Shown here piece by piece: positions 33,220 to 45,655 of a DNA stretch of 64,000 nt. The stretch spans positions 1 to 64,000 of the forward strand of contig JAPEVC010000180.1 of assembly GCA_027946555.1 (NCBI GenBank), given 5' to 3'. The notes under the pieces were generated by a model. That model saw only the letters and a list, made by a program, of their open reading frames with translations. It was not told where the DNA came from and searched no databases. Every line of letters begins with the position of its first letter. The first letter of the stretch is position 1. Both the position numbers and the translations under genes were made by a program. Origin of the DNA: Gnomoniopsis sp. IMI 355080. Its lineage: Eukaryota; Ascomycota; Sordariomycetes; Diaporthales; Gnomoniaceae.

Positions 33220-35732
33220 TGTTCAGGCAATATATGTGACGCGGGAGAACACCGGCAGCTTCGAGAACAGACACGTCCAGTAATCGTGAGCGACAACCGG
33301 GTCTGCACCGGGCCAATAGTCTCGAAGACTTCGCGCGGGTCGGGAAGGCTGCTTCTCGCGCTCCCGTGACTCCTTGTACGATGTGTCCAATGACCTGCTC
33401 TTCCCATTAGCTGCTGTGCTTTCTTGCCCGAGTACGAATATGCACACAGTCTGTAGCCAAGCCGAGCTGAGGCGCAGGTCCTGTGAGTGGGAGTGGGAGA
33501 GAAGCAATAGCCTGCGTGCACCCCCACGCAAACCGTAAAAGTCCGTATATTGAGATCAGAAGGGTTGATGCGTGCTGAGGGGTATAACACGGAATGACTG
33601 AAATTATGAAGAGTCAAATTATGTTGGGGAATATGACTGGACAATGCTATGAATATCAATGGCCTGGGCAAAGTCGTCACGCGATTGGCAACGCACTCTG
33701 GTTGCAAGGGAAGGAAGACAAGGAGAATGGATGGGCCCGGGAATGCGAAAAAAGAGAAGGACCGCTCAAGAGAGAGGTCAAGGACGGCACTTACACCGAC
33801 ACAGTGGAGCAGAACACTGTCAGTTCCACGCAGACCAAGAAGATCGACACCCTGACAAGGCACGAAAAAGGCGCGCAGTCCCAATCTGCCGTCTCAATGC
33901 AACGCTCTTCAAAAGATTGGTACCTGATCCGAGGAAGCTTTGCACGCGATAGGTGAGACCCTGGTATCGTGGTGTCTCGTACTAGTCTTCACTCAGCCCG
34001 TATAGTCTTCAACAAAAAATAATAACAGAAAGAATGCAAGTTGTCGGGGTTGCTGTTGTCGCCTGTGATCTCGCCGGTTGGAGCTGCAAGTCTGGAGATC
34101 CACCTACTGCTTCTCGAAGGCTTTCCAGTGATTCTTTTTAATCTATTGATGCCGCCGCCACCGCCGCTGAGACAATGTCTTGCAGTAGAGAGACGCACAA
34201 CATGAATAGTCAGGGCGTCGTTGAGCTGATTGGATCGCTGCTAGGAGGGCCAGGAAAGTTGGTGTTGTCGTGAGGTGTTGTGGCTGTCGTAGGTGTCGTG
34301 GCTGCAGAAGTTACTTTTACTTGCAGGCCTGTTGATTAGATGGCGCGCCAGATCGGTGGACAACTGTCGAAATCGGAAATTATCGAAATTGGTTTACCAA
34401 AATACAATGTCGTTGCGAGTCGTGTGGATAGTGCGCCACACATGCCGCTGCTGTCAAAGGGCTAACCGAGCCAGGTTTGGAATTAGATAAATGAAAAGAA
34501 ATATAAATTAATTCGACAACAACAGTCTGGAACGGCGATTGCCAACAACTCAGGTAGGTGGTTAAAGAAGGGGGAAGGCCAACAAGAGTTTCGCCGTGTA
34601 TAAGTTACATCCGTTGCCAGTGTGATGTCGCGTCTACTACTGTACCAGTTCAAACAAAGCAAATAGTGACCTACTTGGAATGATAGAATTGTGTAACAGC
34701 GTGACTATGTCGTGACGCGAGAGAGAAGTAGGGGTGGCTCGGGGTTAGACGCGGGCGTGCGGGTAGGCTGGAGATCGGTAGAGGACTCGCATATGATGTT
34801 TTGATACGATGCCGAAGGGATGAGCCCGCAGTACCGGTGTGATTGTCCACCTCTTAGGCTCCGACTGCCTAGAACTATGAATGGTTCCTGTCAGGATCGC
34901 AAGCTGACACAATCTGCAGGTCTGGCTAGTCTCTCCAGGTAGGAATGGTGGGAATTGCTTCGCATTCCAGGGGCAGCACAGTCAGCTGCAAGCTTGAATC
35001 GTGAAGAAGATGATCTGTCAACCAAAAAAGATCATCGACTGAAGTTGTCTTATGCCCCTCTTCGGGCCGTCCACGCGTGCAGGCAGCGAGACTCCTTCTA
35101 CTAATAATAGGGGTTGGCCAGGCAGATCGAAGCTCCCAGTTCCAACAAGCTGAACAGGATACTGAGCTCCACGGGACAACAAGGATGCTTCACGCTTCAG
35201 ATCCCGGGCCAGCATAAAACATTGGGACCCGGTGGAGAGTGATTGTTTCTGTGCTTCGCGCTGGGTTTCTTGTGCATCGGTTTGCTCTCAAGAAGGGGAT
35301 GTGTATCCGTAACAAGAAGCCCGTTGATGCTCCTCCGCTATAGATGGAATTTTGAGCCGCGGTTGCAATGTGATCTGTTTCCAAGCAGCATGAAACATCA
35401 GTTCCTCTGGGCTTTCGAAGGAGTTTGAACTTTGCAGCAGCACAGGCTCTCGTATGCCCAAGATGCCTCTTGACGGTGATCACTGCCATGGAGCATGTCC
35501 CCGCAGCGGTAAAGTCTCTGGGTGATATTATCGGGCAGAACAAGCGATTCCGGGTCCCAAGCGCCACGGCATCACGATGCCTTGGGTCGTAAATGTGGAC
35601 CCTCCCTCTCAGGGACAAGGGCCCTTGCTCGCGTACGACTCTGTGACCCCTGATCTTCCCCGCCGATGGGACATGGGTGCTCAGTGGAGACAACTGACGA
35701 TCCACAAGGGTCAGACTCAGGATCCCGAGATA

Positions 35733-35750
35733 GTGTGTGTGTGTGTGTGT
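35733..35750. repeat. (GT)9 dinucleotide microsatellite
   Basis: Nine perfect GT units in the gene-poor block. Confidence 0.9.
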
Positions 35751-38700
35751 CTTCTGGCCACCCTCACCATCGAGCTTCATGCCATACAGTACTGGAAAGA
35801 CATTGGGCCCAGACGAATCGCGTAGTGTATCGTAAGATCGCGAACAATGAAAGTAGCTGGCGTACTGTCCAATTAAGGTTCGACTGTGGGCGAATCATTT
35901 TTCACCTCCTTGAAACAGAAGGTGGCTTATTTTCCACTTATGATAGCTCCCATATCATCGAGTCCTAACCCAGCCTGTCAAATCCTCTCGCACAGATTGA
36001 TCGGTATCAGGGCTGCAAAGACTGAATCGCAAGTATCCATTCCGTTGGTGCGATCTCATGTAGACGGCCACACTCCATCGAAGTGTTCTAGCCTGATCCA
36101 AGATCCATTTTGAGGGCAAAGCAGCCCATACTCCACGTGGGCCCTACAACGAGATTCCCCATCCATGATAATGAGGTAGCTGTGTAATTTTAGTCTCCAA
36201 GGCTCTGTTGGAGCGGCTGTTGCTGCATGCCGAGCTGGATGTATGGACGAAATGATCGACCAAAGGCAGGTATCCTGCTGCTTCCAAATGTTTTGAAGCT
36301 GGCGTTCAAGGAAATGCTACAATAGGCCTAGCATCTCTTGAAAACAACATGTCATCCACTTCGCAACCACCCAAAACCATGCCTGGCATCCTCAACACTA
36401 GGTACGCCGGTCGATTCAGGAGACAAACCATGCGGGGGTCTCCGTCTGATGAGGTCTTGGCCAAGGCGAAGTTTGAATCTATCGCGTGCTTTCGTGCCAG
36501 TGCCTGGGGGGTCCCCTGGGGCTGCGCTGACTAGGACCTGACTGAAGTTACATAGTATCTTGTTCCGCGAGTGCCAAGTTGTTTTGTCCGCTTTAGGGTT
36601 GCTTACTACTACTGTACATGGGATGGTATGTAGATCGGCCAATGGTGCGGTAAGTTCTTGCAGGCTCAATAGCGTTTGCTGTGATTGGCAACTCGTTCGC
36701 ATCCCCTACCTGGAAAGTAAGACGGGCGTAGCTCACAGACGTTGTCAGTCAGATTTGCTAGTAAGGGGGCAACTGCTTCCAAAGCTGGCTGGCTGCAACA
36801 GCAGGCCTCATCAGTGCGGGCTGTGGTTGATCGTCGAAATCCAGCAAGAAAGAAGAGTAGCGCGAGGCATAGTACGGAGACAGCCCTATCAGCCGAGGTG
36901 AGATCCGAGAGAGTGGGTTGCCTTGCCTTGCCTTGCTTTTGGCTTGTGGTGCGTCGCCTTGCCATGTCGGGCATTTTTCAAGCAAGCTCCTGCGTGATTA
37001 TTGCGCTGCCTGGCTGCTCCTTTCTCAACCGCAAGCGTTACTTGATTAATCGAAGATTACCGAACCTGCGTGCACTGTCAGCATTGCCGTCCTGATGAGG
37101 GAAATACATCATCGGCACCGAGATAACCCTATGTCCCACCGGCTGGAGCAATTCGGGTCCTGTAGATCTGGATCAACAAGATACCTCATAATCGAAACTT
37201 CAGTGAACGACGAGACTCTTCGGTCCGACCGACTAGTGTGTTTCCTAGGTGAGGCGCAAGGACAGGCAGACCGATGCTGCATTTGGACATACAAATTTTA
37301 CAAATTGTATTGCAGAAGTCAAGTTGGCCCATTACTAGGCCTGAATCTGGCAGTGATGAGCACTGCCCTGAGAGAACAGGAACAGGAAGACCCTGAACAC
37401 ATCTTGGGCGCACAGACATTTTACACGTGATAGAGACAGGGATATAGCTTTCCGGCCAGTGCTGAGTACTCTGAATCCCTGTGTCTGTTCATACCGGGAC
37501 TGGGACTTGTTCTCCCCGCCAAGTCTAGGCTCACAAGTCTCTCTCACGAGTCGCAACAATGACACTTATAGATGAAAGAGAAATGAACAGCTTGTTTCTC
37601 TGTTGCTTCTTCTTCTTTAGCTCTGAAAAATCTGTGCGCAAAACAAAGCAAGACAGGACAGTTGTCAAGCATGTCGTCAGCATTTGAAAAATAGCTTTGT
37701 TTTCGGCGTTTCGAACCATGTGCATGGCGATCTGCATATACTGTGCACTGTATAGAATGGAGACAGATGCATTGCAACGCCTTTACTCGTGAGTCGTTCC
37801 CGACCACGAGGTTGGGGCCCTCTAGGGTCCATCCGAAATGCTACATAGCACCAATTGCATTAACTTATAGGTATCTTTGTTCGCAATCTGACCACTCCCA
37901 TCCAGCCATCCGGGCCGCCTTTCTGCAAAAGGCGTGCAAAGACGCTGAGCTGCATATGCGGAGGACCCCATCCTCAGCCCTCTGGCGGCGACTGGCTCTC
38001 AGAAACGGGAGACAACTGCCGCAGCACCTACCCCAGTCCTTGTGGGTCTAGGAGGACCAAGCGGCCCTGGTCTTCAGCAAGAGAAAAAAAACACACAGAC
38101 CGGCCGCCGAACCGCAGTTAGGTCGACAAATGGCACATCTAGCCGAGAGCGACAGCGGAGTCCGGAATGTTTCCCGGAAGTCCACAGAATTACGGGCGTC
38201 CGTTTCCGTGTTGCAGCTTTGCTCGGCGCTTGTGGCATCTCTGCTTCTGTGCTTTTCAAGACCCGGGAGCCAGACTGCCAGAGACCCTAAAGGGCTTTCA
38301 TTACGAGGGACAGAGGTCATTTCCGAAGAGGACACAAACTCGGGAAGTCCCCTGTGTACAGATACAAGGACACAGACTATTCAGCAGCATGGGCCGACTC
38401 TGAATGGGAATAGAATAAAATGGGATGAATAGCATTGACGCAGCGTTCAGCGGGAGTTGCCGCCCGTAGTCTGATCTCGCTACAGCATAGTCAGCATCCC
38501 AACATCCATGGATCCTTCTCTCTCCAGAAATTGTGTAATATTCGGCTGCACACAGCCAATGTGAACATGTGCTTCGCTGATCCCGCCAAGCCCGGTTGCT
38601 GTATCTCGCCTGCTCACTCTCCCCGCTAGCCCATCAGTACGCAACAGTAGCCCGTCCCTGGCAGCAAGCAAAGCTGCTTCGGCCCATCAGGAAGTAGCCG

Positions 38701-38870
38701 TTTTGACGGTGTGACCAAAACAAGGACACAACAGCATTTGTACATGTGATGACATGCAAGCGGTTTGCAGACACACTGCCTGGGCATCACATGGAGGAGA
38801 GAGTAAAAACATGTGGCCCTTCAAGCAGGAACTCTTTCAGATCTGAAATGCTCCAGAAAGCCCCTCTGGA

Positions 38871-38894
38871 ACTCTGGCACTCTGGCACTCTGAC
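38871..38894. repeat. Three tandem copies of an 8-bp unit
   Basis: ACTCTGGC occurs twice, followed by ACTCTGAC with one change. It is a short local duplication with no evident role. Confidence 0.8.
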
Positions 38895-39488
38895 ACACTG
38901 GGTCTTCCCGAAAGGCTGGACCGGCAGTATGGAAATTTCCGACGGTTCACTGCAGTCGAAATCAAGATTCGTCACCTCAAGGTCACGGTCATCCCATATT
39001 GCGACTGTCAAAACAAAACGGATCAAGCCACACAAGAGGTCTTCGAAACAAGGTGGGAAGCCTCAGATTGCCGAAAATCGTTTCAAAGCCAAGCCGCTCT
39101 TCTTCTGCCAAGGCCGTTCCCTCTCGCCTCGTTTTCACAATTTCGGGGAGGCATAACCCCATCCTTGCCGTGCCAATGTATTATGGCGCAGGGGCAGGAT
39201 GACAAGCTGGACCTAAATCGGCATCTCCTTCAGTGCTGGGTATCCTGTCCTCGCAAAAGGAAGCCTATTGCCAATCCCTCATCAGCACAAAAGTATCGGA
39301 GTCACGATGCAAGTGAGACTCCGTACATAGCGCTATCAAAGGCACAGTACAGTATCCCAGCCCTCGGCGCTCGGGTGGTTGTCAGGAGATAATATCTTAC
39401 TGTGTAAGCACCAACAGACTGGACCGGGTTGAAAGTGGCGCGTTTCCGCACTATGGACCATGACGTGCGTTAGACGCGGGTGTTGGCG

Positions 39489-39510
39489 AACCTCCGTCAC
39501 GGCGGAGGTT
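39489..39510. repeat. Perfect 8-bp GC-rich hairpin
   Basis: AACCTCCG and CGGAGGTT pair exactly around the six-base loop TCACGG. No T-run follows, and the surrounding bases do not make a tRNA. Function unknown. Confidence 0.75.
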
Positions 39511-42500
39511 GCGCATTACGCGTTCTGGCTCTCTTAGTGCTCTTTATTGGCCGGCTTAGCATTTTCCTGCGGGTTTCAACACTAGTTTATGGATAGTTTC
39601 TTAGAACCTCTTGCTGTGAACTGCCAGTAGATCAACTCTTATGGGGCATATTGACGCAAGATGTTGAGGCTCATGCTTCAATCGCTCGACTGGCTCCCGC
39701 ATGTGCTGTCGCGTCCACGTTCGTGGCCACGTCGTGGCTTACAGCCATCCTGCTCCAGTAACCCGCCACCATCATGGTTCAACGTACAAGAGGATTCCAT
39801 GATTTTCAACTAGCTTACTGTCTCCTGCAGTATCTCCATCCAGAAAGAGCTCTGTCTCAGAATCACGGGATAGCCAGCCGACCTTATTCAGCCCGGCACT
39901 TGCTTTTGACAGCTGTCGGCGACGGCGTGGCTTACGACAACGTCTTCTCGACTGGGCTCTCGAGCTGGTTTGAGGGTCTCAAGAAGGCCTGTAGCTCTTG
40001 AATAGTCTAGTCTCGGCATATTGAGAACGGTTCGACATCCTTGTTGCAGCACACGACTCAAGCCGCCGTTTCGGACGGGCTCATCCACAGTCGTCCGGAT
40101 ACGACGTACCTGCTTTTCACCGAGTGTCCGGTTGGCTAAGACGGCTCAATCAGGGAATCAATAGTCCTCTATCTTCACGGTCGATGACTGTGCGATGGCG
40201 ACATGGCCGAAACTAGACGCAGCGCCTTTCCCACGTCCTCTCTGCCGCGCGTTCGGCTTTGTCTTGTGCAGATGCTTCGTATCGTCTCTCTCATCGTGAG
40301 CGCGAAATCCCTCATGAACCCAGCCAACAGTATTGGTCTTAGGTCCGCCGGGCTGGGCTGGTTCGGCCACGGCGATAGGAGGCCCAATGAGCAGCCCTCA
40401 TGCAGCCGCTGCCACGAGGACGTGCACGTGGGCATCGGTCTATTGATGAACCCGACGAACCACACTGCTTAATTCGGTTGAGCTTTGGCCTCGTGGTGTC
40501 CTTTTTGGTGATCAGAAAGGGAAGTAGCCCATTGAGGCTCCAGAATCTCAAGGAAATGAAGTCTCACAATACAATCCTGGAGAAGCGTGTATATCATTAC
40601 TGGGTGAACTATTGAGGGCTCTCCCAGAGCCGAATGCCCTATCGGGACGTATCTCGTATTGTATCACGGATTGCCTCTTCATGCAGATACGTCCGTCGCT
40701 GTCTCTGTTCTGATGCCTGCCCATGCTTCTGTTCCGCTCTGCAGCGTCGCCACAGCTTGCTGAGGTGGTCTCAATTCACCTAGATACGCTTGTATTCGTG
40801 AGTTTTGGACCAATGAGTCTTGACAGGCACGCTTCAACCGCAGCTATGATTTCGTTCAATATGTTAGACCCATTGATCTGAGTAGTGACAACCTTGTTGA
40901 CTAAATCCCCAATCAGCTTCCAAATTTTTCATGGTCTGGATCCCGAATGAGAAGCTCGGTGACCTCTCGCGTACAGACGGGGAGCGCATGTCCATCAGGA
41001 GAACGTTCGCTCTCATTGCTGCGGACCTCAACAATTCTGGTTCTGCAATCATCACTGGAGATATCATATCGAGATACGTAGTACTTCGCGTGACGTTAAT
41101 CCATAGGCTGTCGGCTTGAAAATAGCTGTGAACCTGCCTTTTTAAGGAGCTCGCGCTGAGAGCATGCCACATCCGGGAATGGATTGTCGGTGACGTGCTT
41201 GTGTTCGGCCACCTGGGCACAGGGGCCAAGATGCCTTGCAGGTATTTCTAAGAGGGATGGAAGATGCCTGAGGTCTATCAGGACACATCGAGATCCTCGA
41301 AGTGACTAGTGGGTGGTATCAAGGCTTGCTGAGTATGCTGCATGTTTGCTGCTGGAAGCAGAAGTACTACTAGATTTCTTCAGCTCAACGAAGATATCCC
41401 GGACTATCGGAAAGCGGACATCTGTCTGAAAAATGAACATCACTTCGAAAGAACTAAATCTATCGTCACAGTCCCAGAGCAATATGGCAGACGTAGCTCA
41501 AGTCTAAATTCAGAATATAGAGAAAGGTGGCCCATTCAAATTCTAGATCATAACAACCTTGCTAGCAAGTGAACATTCCAGAGTATTACGGGAGATTCAT
41601 CTTTCAAGGTTCAGAAGTCGACCCTGAAGGCTTACTATGGGGAGATATAAAAGGCTATCTATCCACGAGGATCTTGGTCACCAACACGGCAAATTTTCTT
41701 CTGGTACATCGGCCTCTCTTTCCAAAGGATTGCATCTGATCACGGAACTTGTCACATGTCGCTGGTTCAATATCCATGTATTGGTAGAATTCGCTCGGTG
41801 AATACGGACTTTGAGGGATAATATTGAATCTGAAGGCAAGCGCAGTAGAACGAATATTGTAAAAAATTTCTGCGACACGGGCGGTGAAGACCTACGAGAT
41901 GGATGGTGTATATAATGTCGGTTGTTCAAAATTATTTGGAGAGAAGTGAAAATATGCCTTGATATGCGACCAGTGCCAAATGACGCTGCTATTTCCTCAT
42001 TTCATCTCCAGTACGATTATGAAATAAAATGCTTTCGGTTGCAAATATTTACTGCCAGAGAGCTCGAGAGAGCGAGTCAACATTAGAATCCTCGCGTTCT
42101 GTATTCAAAGAACAAGAACAGTTTTAATCCTCACACTCAACATACATCTGCTTTCGTTCTTCCAGGTAGATAAAGACCTTAAGCCATGCTACTTATGAAG
42201 TTGTCGCAGCTGAGACGGGAGATATGGGAGCCATCTGCAAAGTAGATTCACACACTGGCGCACGACGGCCCTCAAATTGCCTGAACACATTGAGATTATA
42301 TCTGAAATAAACCCCAGCTAGCTGCTAGTGGACAATGAGTTTCTGGCGCCATATTACAGCGATTACTGGACTTTCGTTCATAGGCCGATCTGAAGCAGAT
42401 CGCATCTGGCAAGGAGACAGTCACTTCACTACTCCAGTTGCATTGCCACGGACATAGACACTGTGTGTGGGTTCCCACAGGTCACTTGTCAACATCCGCA

Positions 42501-43583
42501 GGTCCTTGATGGCCCCGAGTCTGGAGAAGATTGGCCCATTGACTGTTGGGCTTGCCTGAAAATGTCAGCTCTGTATCCGTAATAGCCAAGTGCGACTGTT
42601 TTGCAGAGCACTTGTCTTTGTGCGCAAACGGCCCGTCCATCGATTTGACTCTGTTGACTGCTTATAGTAGGGCTAGTGGAGACTTGAGGCCCTCCAGGTG
42701 CTGGGAAAGTACTGAAGAGACTCACACAGCTGGGTCCCGATTGCTCCTAAAGGCCCAGGAGCAGCATACAGCTGCTTCGTCCGGGTAAGCTCGACAAGCT
42801 ACATGCGTCCGTCGCATAAGTTACATGAATTTGCCATTGGCACCGGCACTGTGCCTCACCATATTTCAGCCACTAGGGACGTATGCCGTGTGAAATCTCC
42901 GTCACAGCACCTCGTCTCATCTTTGAAGAGTGTTGCTTGCTGTAGGATGCATGTGGGTGGGATTGAACAGTCCTTTCGTTGATATAAAGCCATTGACCAG
43001 ATCTGCCTAGAAGCCGATGGAAGCCACCGGGTTGAGAATAGGCAATCAGTCTTGGTGCTCCTGACTGCCTACTCACTTTGCCACAATCATAATTTGGACG
43101 CTGCAAGGCTCCTACCAAGGTAACCTGAGAAGCATATTGAGTATTATACAGCCATTGCATTTCGCGCTCACTGATACTACAGTGGTATTTGCGAGGTCTG
43201 GATCTCACTTGTAACCCTAATCTCAGCACTTTATGCCTCCCTGAACATTTCGTCAAAGACGAGTAGCACGTATCCCACAGCCTGAGCGATGTATAGCCGC
43301 AAAATGGTAGGGGAAAAAAAAAAGCACGCAAACATCTCCGGCTGCCAGAATTCTGAAAGCTATGCGCCGCAGCAACAATTGGTGTGACAAGGGCCGAGTC
43401 GATGCCGCAAAGCGGACATGGGTACTCGACATCTTCTTTCCCGTCTTTGTTTGTCTCTCGGAAACCACACAGAACCGCACTCCTTAACGCCACCGCCGTA
43501 GCAAACGCCACCTCTCCGTTTTCAATAATACAAAGGGGTATCAGGCCGAACCGAACCGGACCGCAAGAATGACTCGACACAGC

Positions 43584-44174
43584 TCAGATGGGCGCAGCAC
43601 CACCCCAAGCACCACGTATGCGTCGCGCGAGCTGAATATCGGACTGCATGATAGTAACTCTCTTTGCGTGAATGGCGCATAGGTTGGTGTCCTCGAAGAG
43701 GTGTACTAAGAAAGCTTCGGAAGCCTCTTGTAAAGCCTGAATTGCTTGCGACTGCCAGCGGAATTCCATGTCGCGGGGTCGGAAACTTATAGCGATTTCG
43801 CGGACCTGAGAGACGACGTTAATAATGGATGCTTCTACCCGGACAGTCAAGGCACATGCGCCGCGCGAAGGGGCAACTCACCAGTCGCGCGAAGGGCAGC
43901 TTCAGCAAAAGTAGGTCGGTGCTATTCTGAAAGCGCCTGATTTCCCTGAGAGCCTTTGTGCCAGGCCTGTATCTACGCTTCTTGCCAACAGGGACGGGGT
44001 CGCCAGCTATGCGCACAGATTGGTCAGTCCAAGGAACGCAATTGCGCAGCGGATGGGTTCGCTCTCGCTGTTGCGCCGGGCAGCTTCTCACTTACGCAAC
44101 ACACCACTACCCCTTGCTGCCTTCCCTTTGGGAGTTCCTTTTGCGCCTCCTCGCCCTACAGCTTTCGGAGGCAT
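43584..44174 (-). CDS. CENPA: Centromeric histone H3 variant (CENP-A/Cse4/CenH3)
   Basis: CenH3 replaces H3 in centromeric nucleosomes and founds the kinetochore. Three exons (44096-44174, 43882-44006, 43584-43805) join in phase to 141 residues. The N-terminal tail is short and basic (MPPKAVGRGGAKGTPKGKAAR). The histone fold follows, with RYRPGTKALREIRRFQNSTDLLL, then LPFARLVREIAISFRPRD, and the C-terminal part ALQEASEAFLVHLFEDTNLC plus AIHAKRVTIMQSDIQLARRI. It is CenH3 rather than canonical H3 because the tail lacks the ARTKQTARK sequence, loop 1 is longer (FRPRDMEFRWQSQ where H3 has FKTDLRFQS), MQSD replaces MPKD, and the C-terminus is extended (RGAWGGAAPI). Intron 1 starts with a perfect GTAAGT and intron 2 with GTGAGT. 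Both end in pyrimidine-AG (TAG and CAG). It is divergent from the Derlin gene and borders the gene-poor block on its 3' side. Confidence 0.95.
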
Positions 44175-45655
44175 TATGGTTGGATACGAACGCTCAAGTC
44201 GTGTGTTGTGGGCGCAGGGCCTTGGCAGCTCGTCGAGGACTCTTCAAGCAGCTGCGCAAAGCAGGCTGCCTGGGCTGGGCGCAAGGGGGAGGAAGTTTGG
44301 GAGGTCGGGGATAGGTTATGGGATGATCCGATGCTAAAACGGCATGCGGATGAGGATCAGAATATGCGAAGAAGTGCAGGGAGTTGTACTATGGTAGTCA
44401 ATTGGTCGGAGGGGAGGAGGGGGGTTGGAATAAAGAAGTCGATGAAAGTGAAGTGGTTGGGATTAAGGAAAAGCTAAAGTGGTTCGGCGCGCGTCCAGGG
44501 GCCCCTGCCAAACGCGGCTTTTCGCGACTGGTTCCTCCCTCGCGTGGGGTGATGCGGCTAAAGGTACGATATTGTGGCGCGTGCTGGTGGATTACACAAA
44601 AACTACTATGTAGTTTGAAATCGGGGAATCGCCAGCAAACGCTAAAAGAAGGCTATTCATATATACCGGGCACTGAAAGCTTGCAGGAAACTAATATTAC
44701 GGCCTTGCTTTCTGGGGGAATTATTCCCTGGTTTCATATTCTTTTCATCTCGTCCTCCAGAGGCGTGATTGAATCCCAGAATCCAAGACGATGGCGGCGG
44801 TTTGAAATATTCTACGCAAGTCTCGTAGAGCTCCCAAAACCGACCTGAAGCACGATCAGATAGATGTTAAGCCTATACAGAGTGCATTTGAATATCTACA
44901 AGAAATCTCTACAGGAGATGTGTACTGTCATTTGCGGTGACCACTTGTGGCGGGATCCGACTGAAGGCAGTGCTGAAGACGGCGGCGAACACGAACCACT
45001 ATCGGCGCCTATACCAAAGTTTGGCCTGTTGAAGCCGGATTGCAACACAAAGCCCGAAGACATTGGTCGAAATTGCATTTAGTCCAGCAATAGTGCAAAG
45101 TTCAAGACCCATCGTCTATCGCCAGATACTCAGACACTTAATTATTAATGTCGAGGGCATAAGTGGTATAGTGGTACAGCCTGGGGTTGGGGTTGGAGGG
45201 GCGCGCGGGTGCGCTGGTTTGGCAGTTTGGTCGGCTAGTCATCACCGACTAAAAACGGCAACTCATTCCAGGGGGCGTTCGTCATCCCGAAGTTTATCAC
45301 TGATTAAGAGGACACTTCAACAACATTTCCATTCCATCACCCTCACACACGCCACTGTCTTTCCCCTCTTTGTCCTAGATTCCTAGAAACGACGATACGA
45401 ATTCCTTCTCCTCTCCTCATCGATGTCCTGTTGCTTTCGTTTCCAATCTTTCTTCTGAGTAATCCAATCGCAACACTTCCTCCCGAATCAGCCGACGTGA
45501 TCATCCGCTCAACTCACCCCTTCCGACAACTTGAACGCACGCACCTCCTTCCCGAGAGAGCCCCCACCATCCATCCGCGCAACTCCCTCCTCTATCGGTC
45601 TTGTCGCTGCAACAACAACAAGTCACACATTGTCCACCATCGCCGGACAACAGTC
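44175..45655. promoter_or_regulatory. Divergent CENP-A/Derlin promoter region
   Basis: The 1.48 kb between head-to-head genes. From about 45330 the plus strand becomes pyrimidine-rich, which fits the Derlin leader. A 154-codon plus-strand frame at 44384-44848 has no recognisable features and I treat it as chance. Confidence 0.45.

Larger units (their letters stand above)
33220..43583. other. 10.4-kb gene-poor region
   Basis: I could not support any protein gene here. Reading frames are short and lack known motifs, and no splice-linked series emerges. The two longest are a 196-codon minus-strand frame at 35190-35780, which runs through a GT microsatellite, and a 235-codon minus-strand frame at 42873-43580, which has no ATG in its first 140 codons. 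GC content looks close to the genome average by eye, with AT-richer parts near 41,600-42,200. The hallmarks of transposon genes are absent. The part next to 33219 must contain the CRIB-like gene promoter. Small repeats are listed separately. Confidence 0.5.

Noticed and set aside
35190..35780. 196-codon ATG-initiated minus-strand frame
   Set aside because: It begins across the GT microsatellite (giving a Thr-His run), has no known motif and uneven composition. It is likely a chance frame.
39774..40001. 75-codon plus-strand frame with a good Kozak-like ATG
   Set aside because: No motif, no neighbouring splice structure, and the length is expected by chance in this region.
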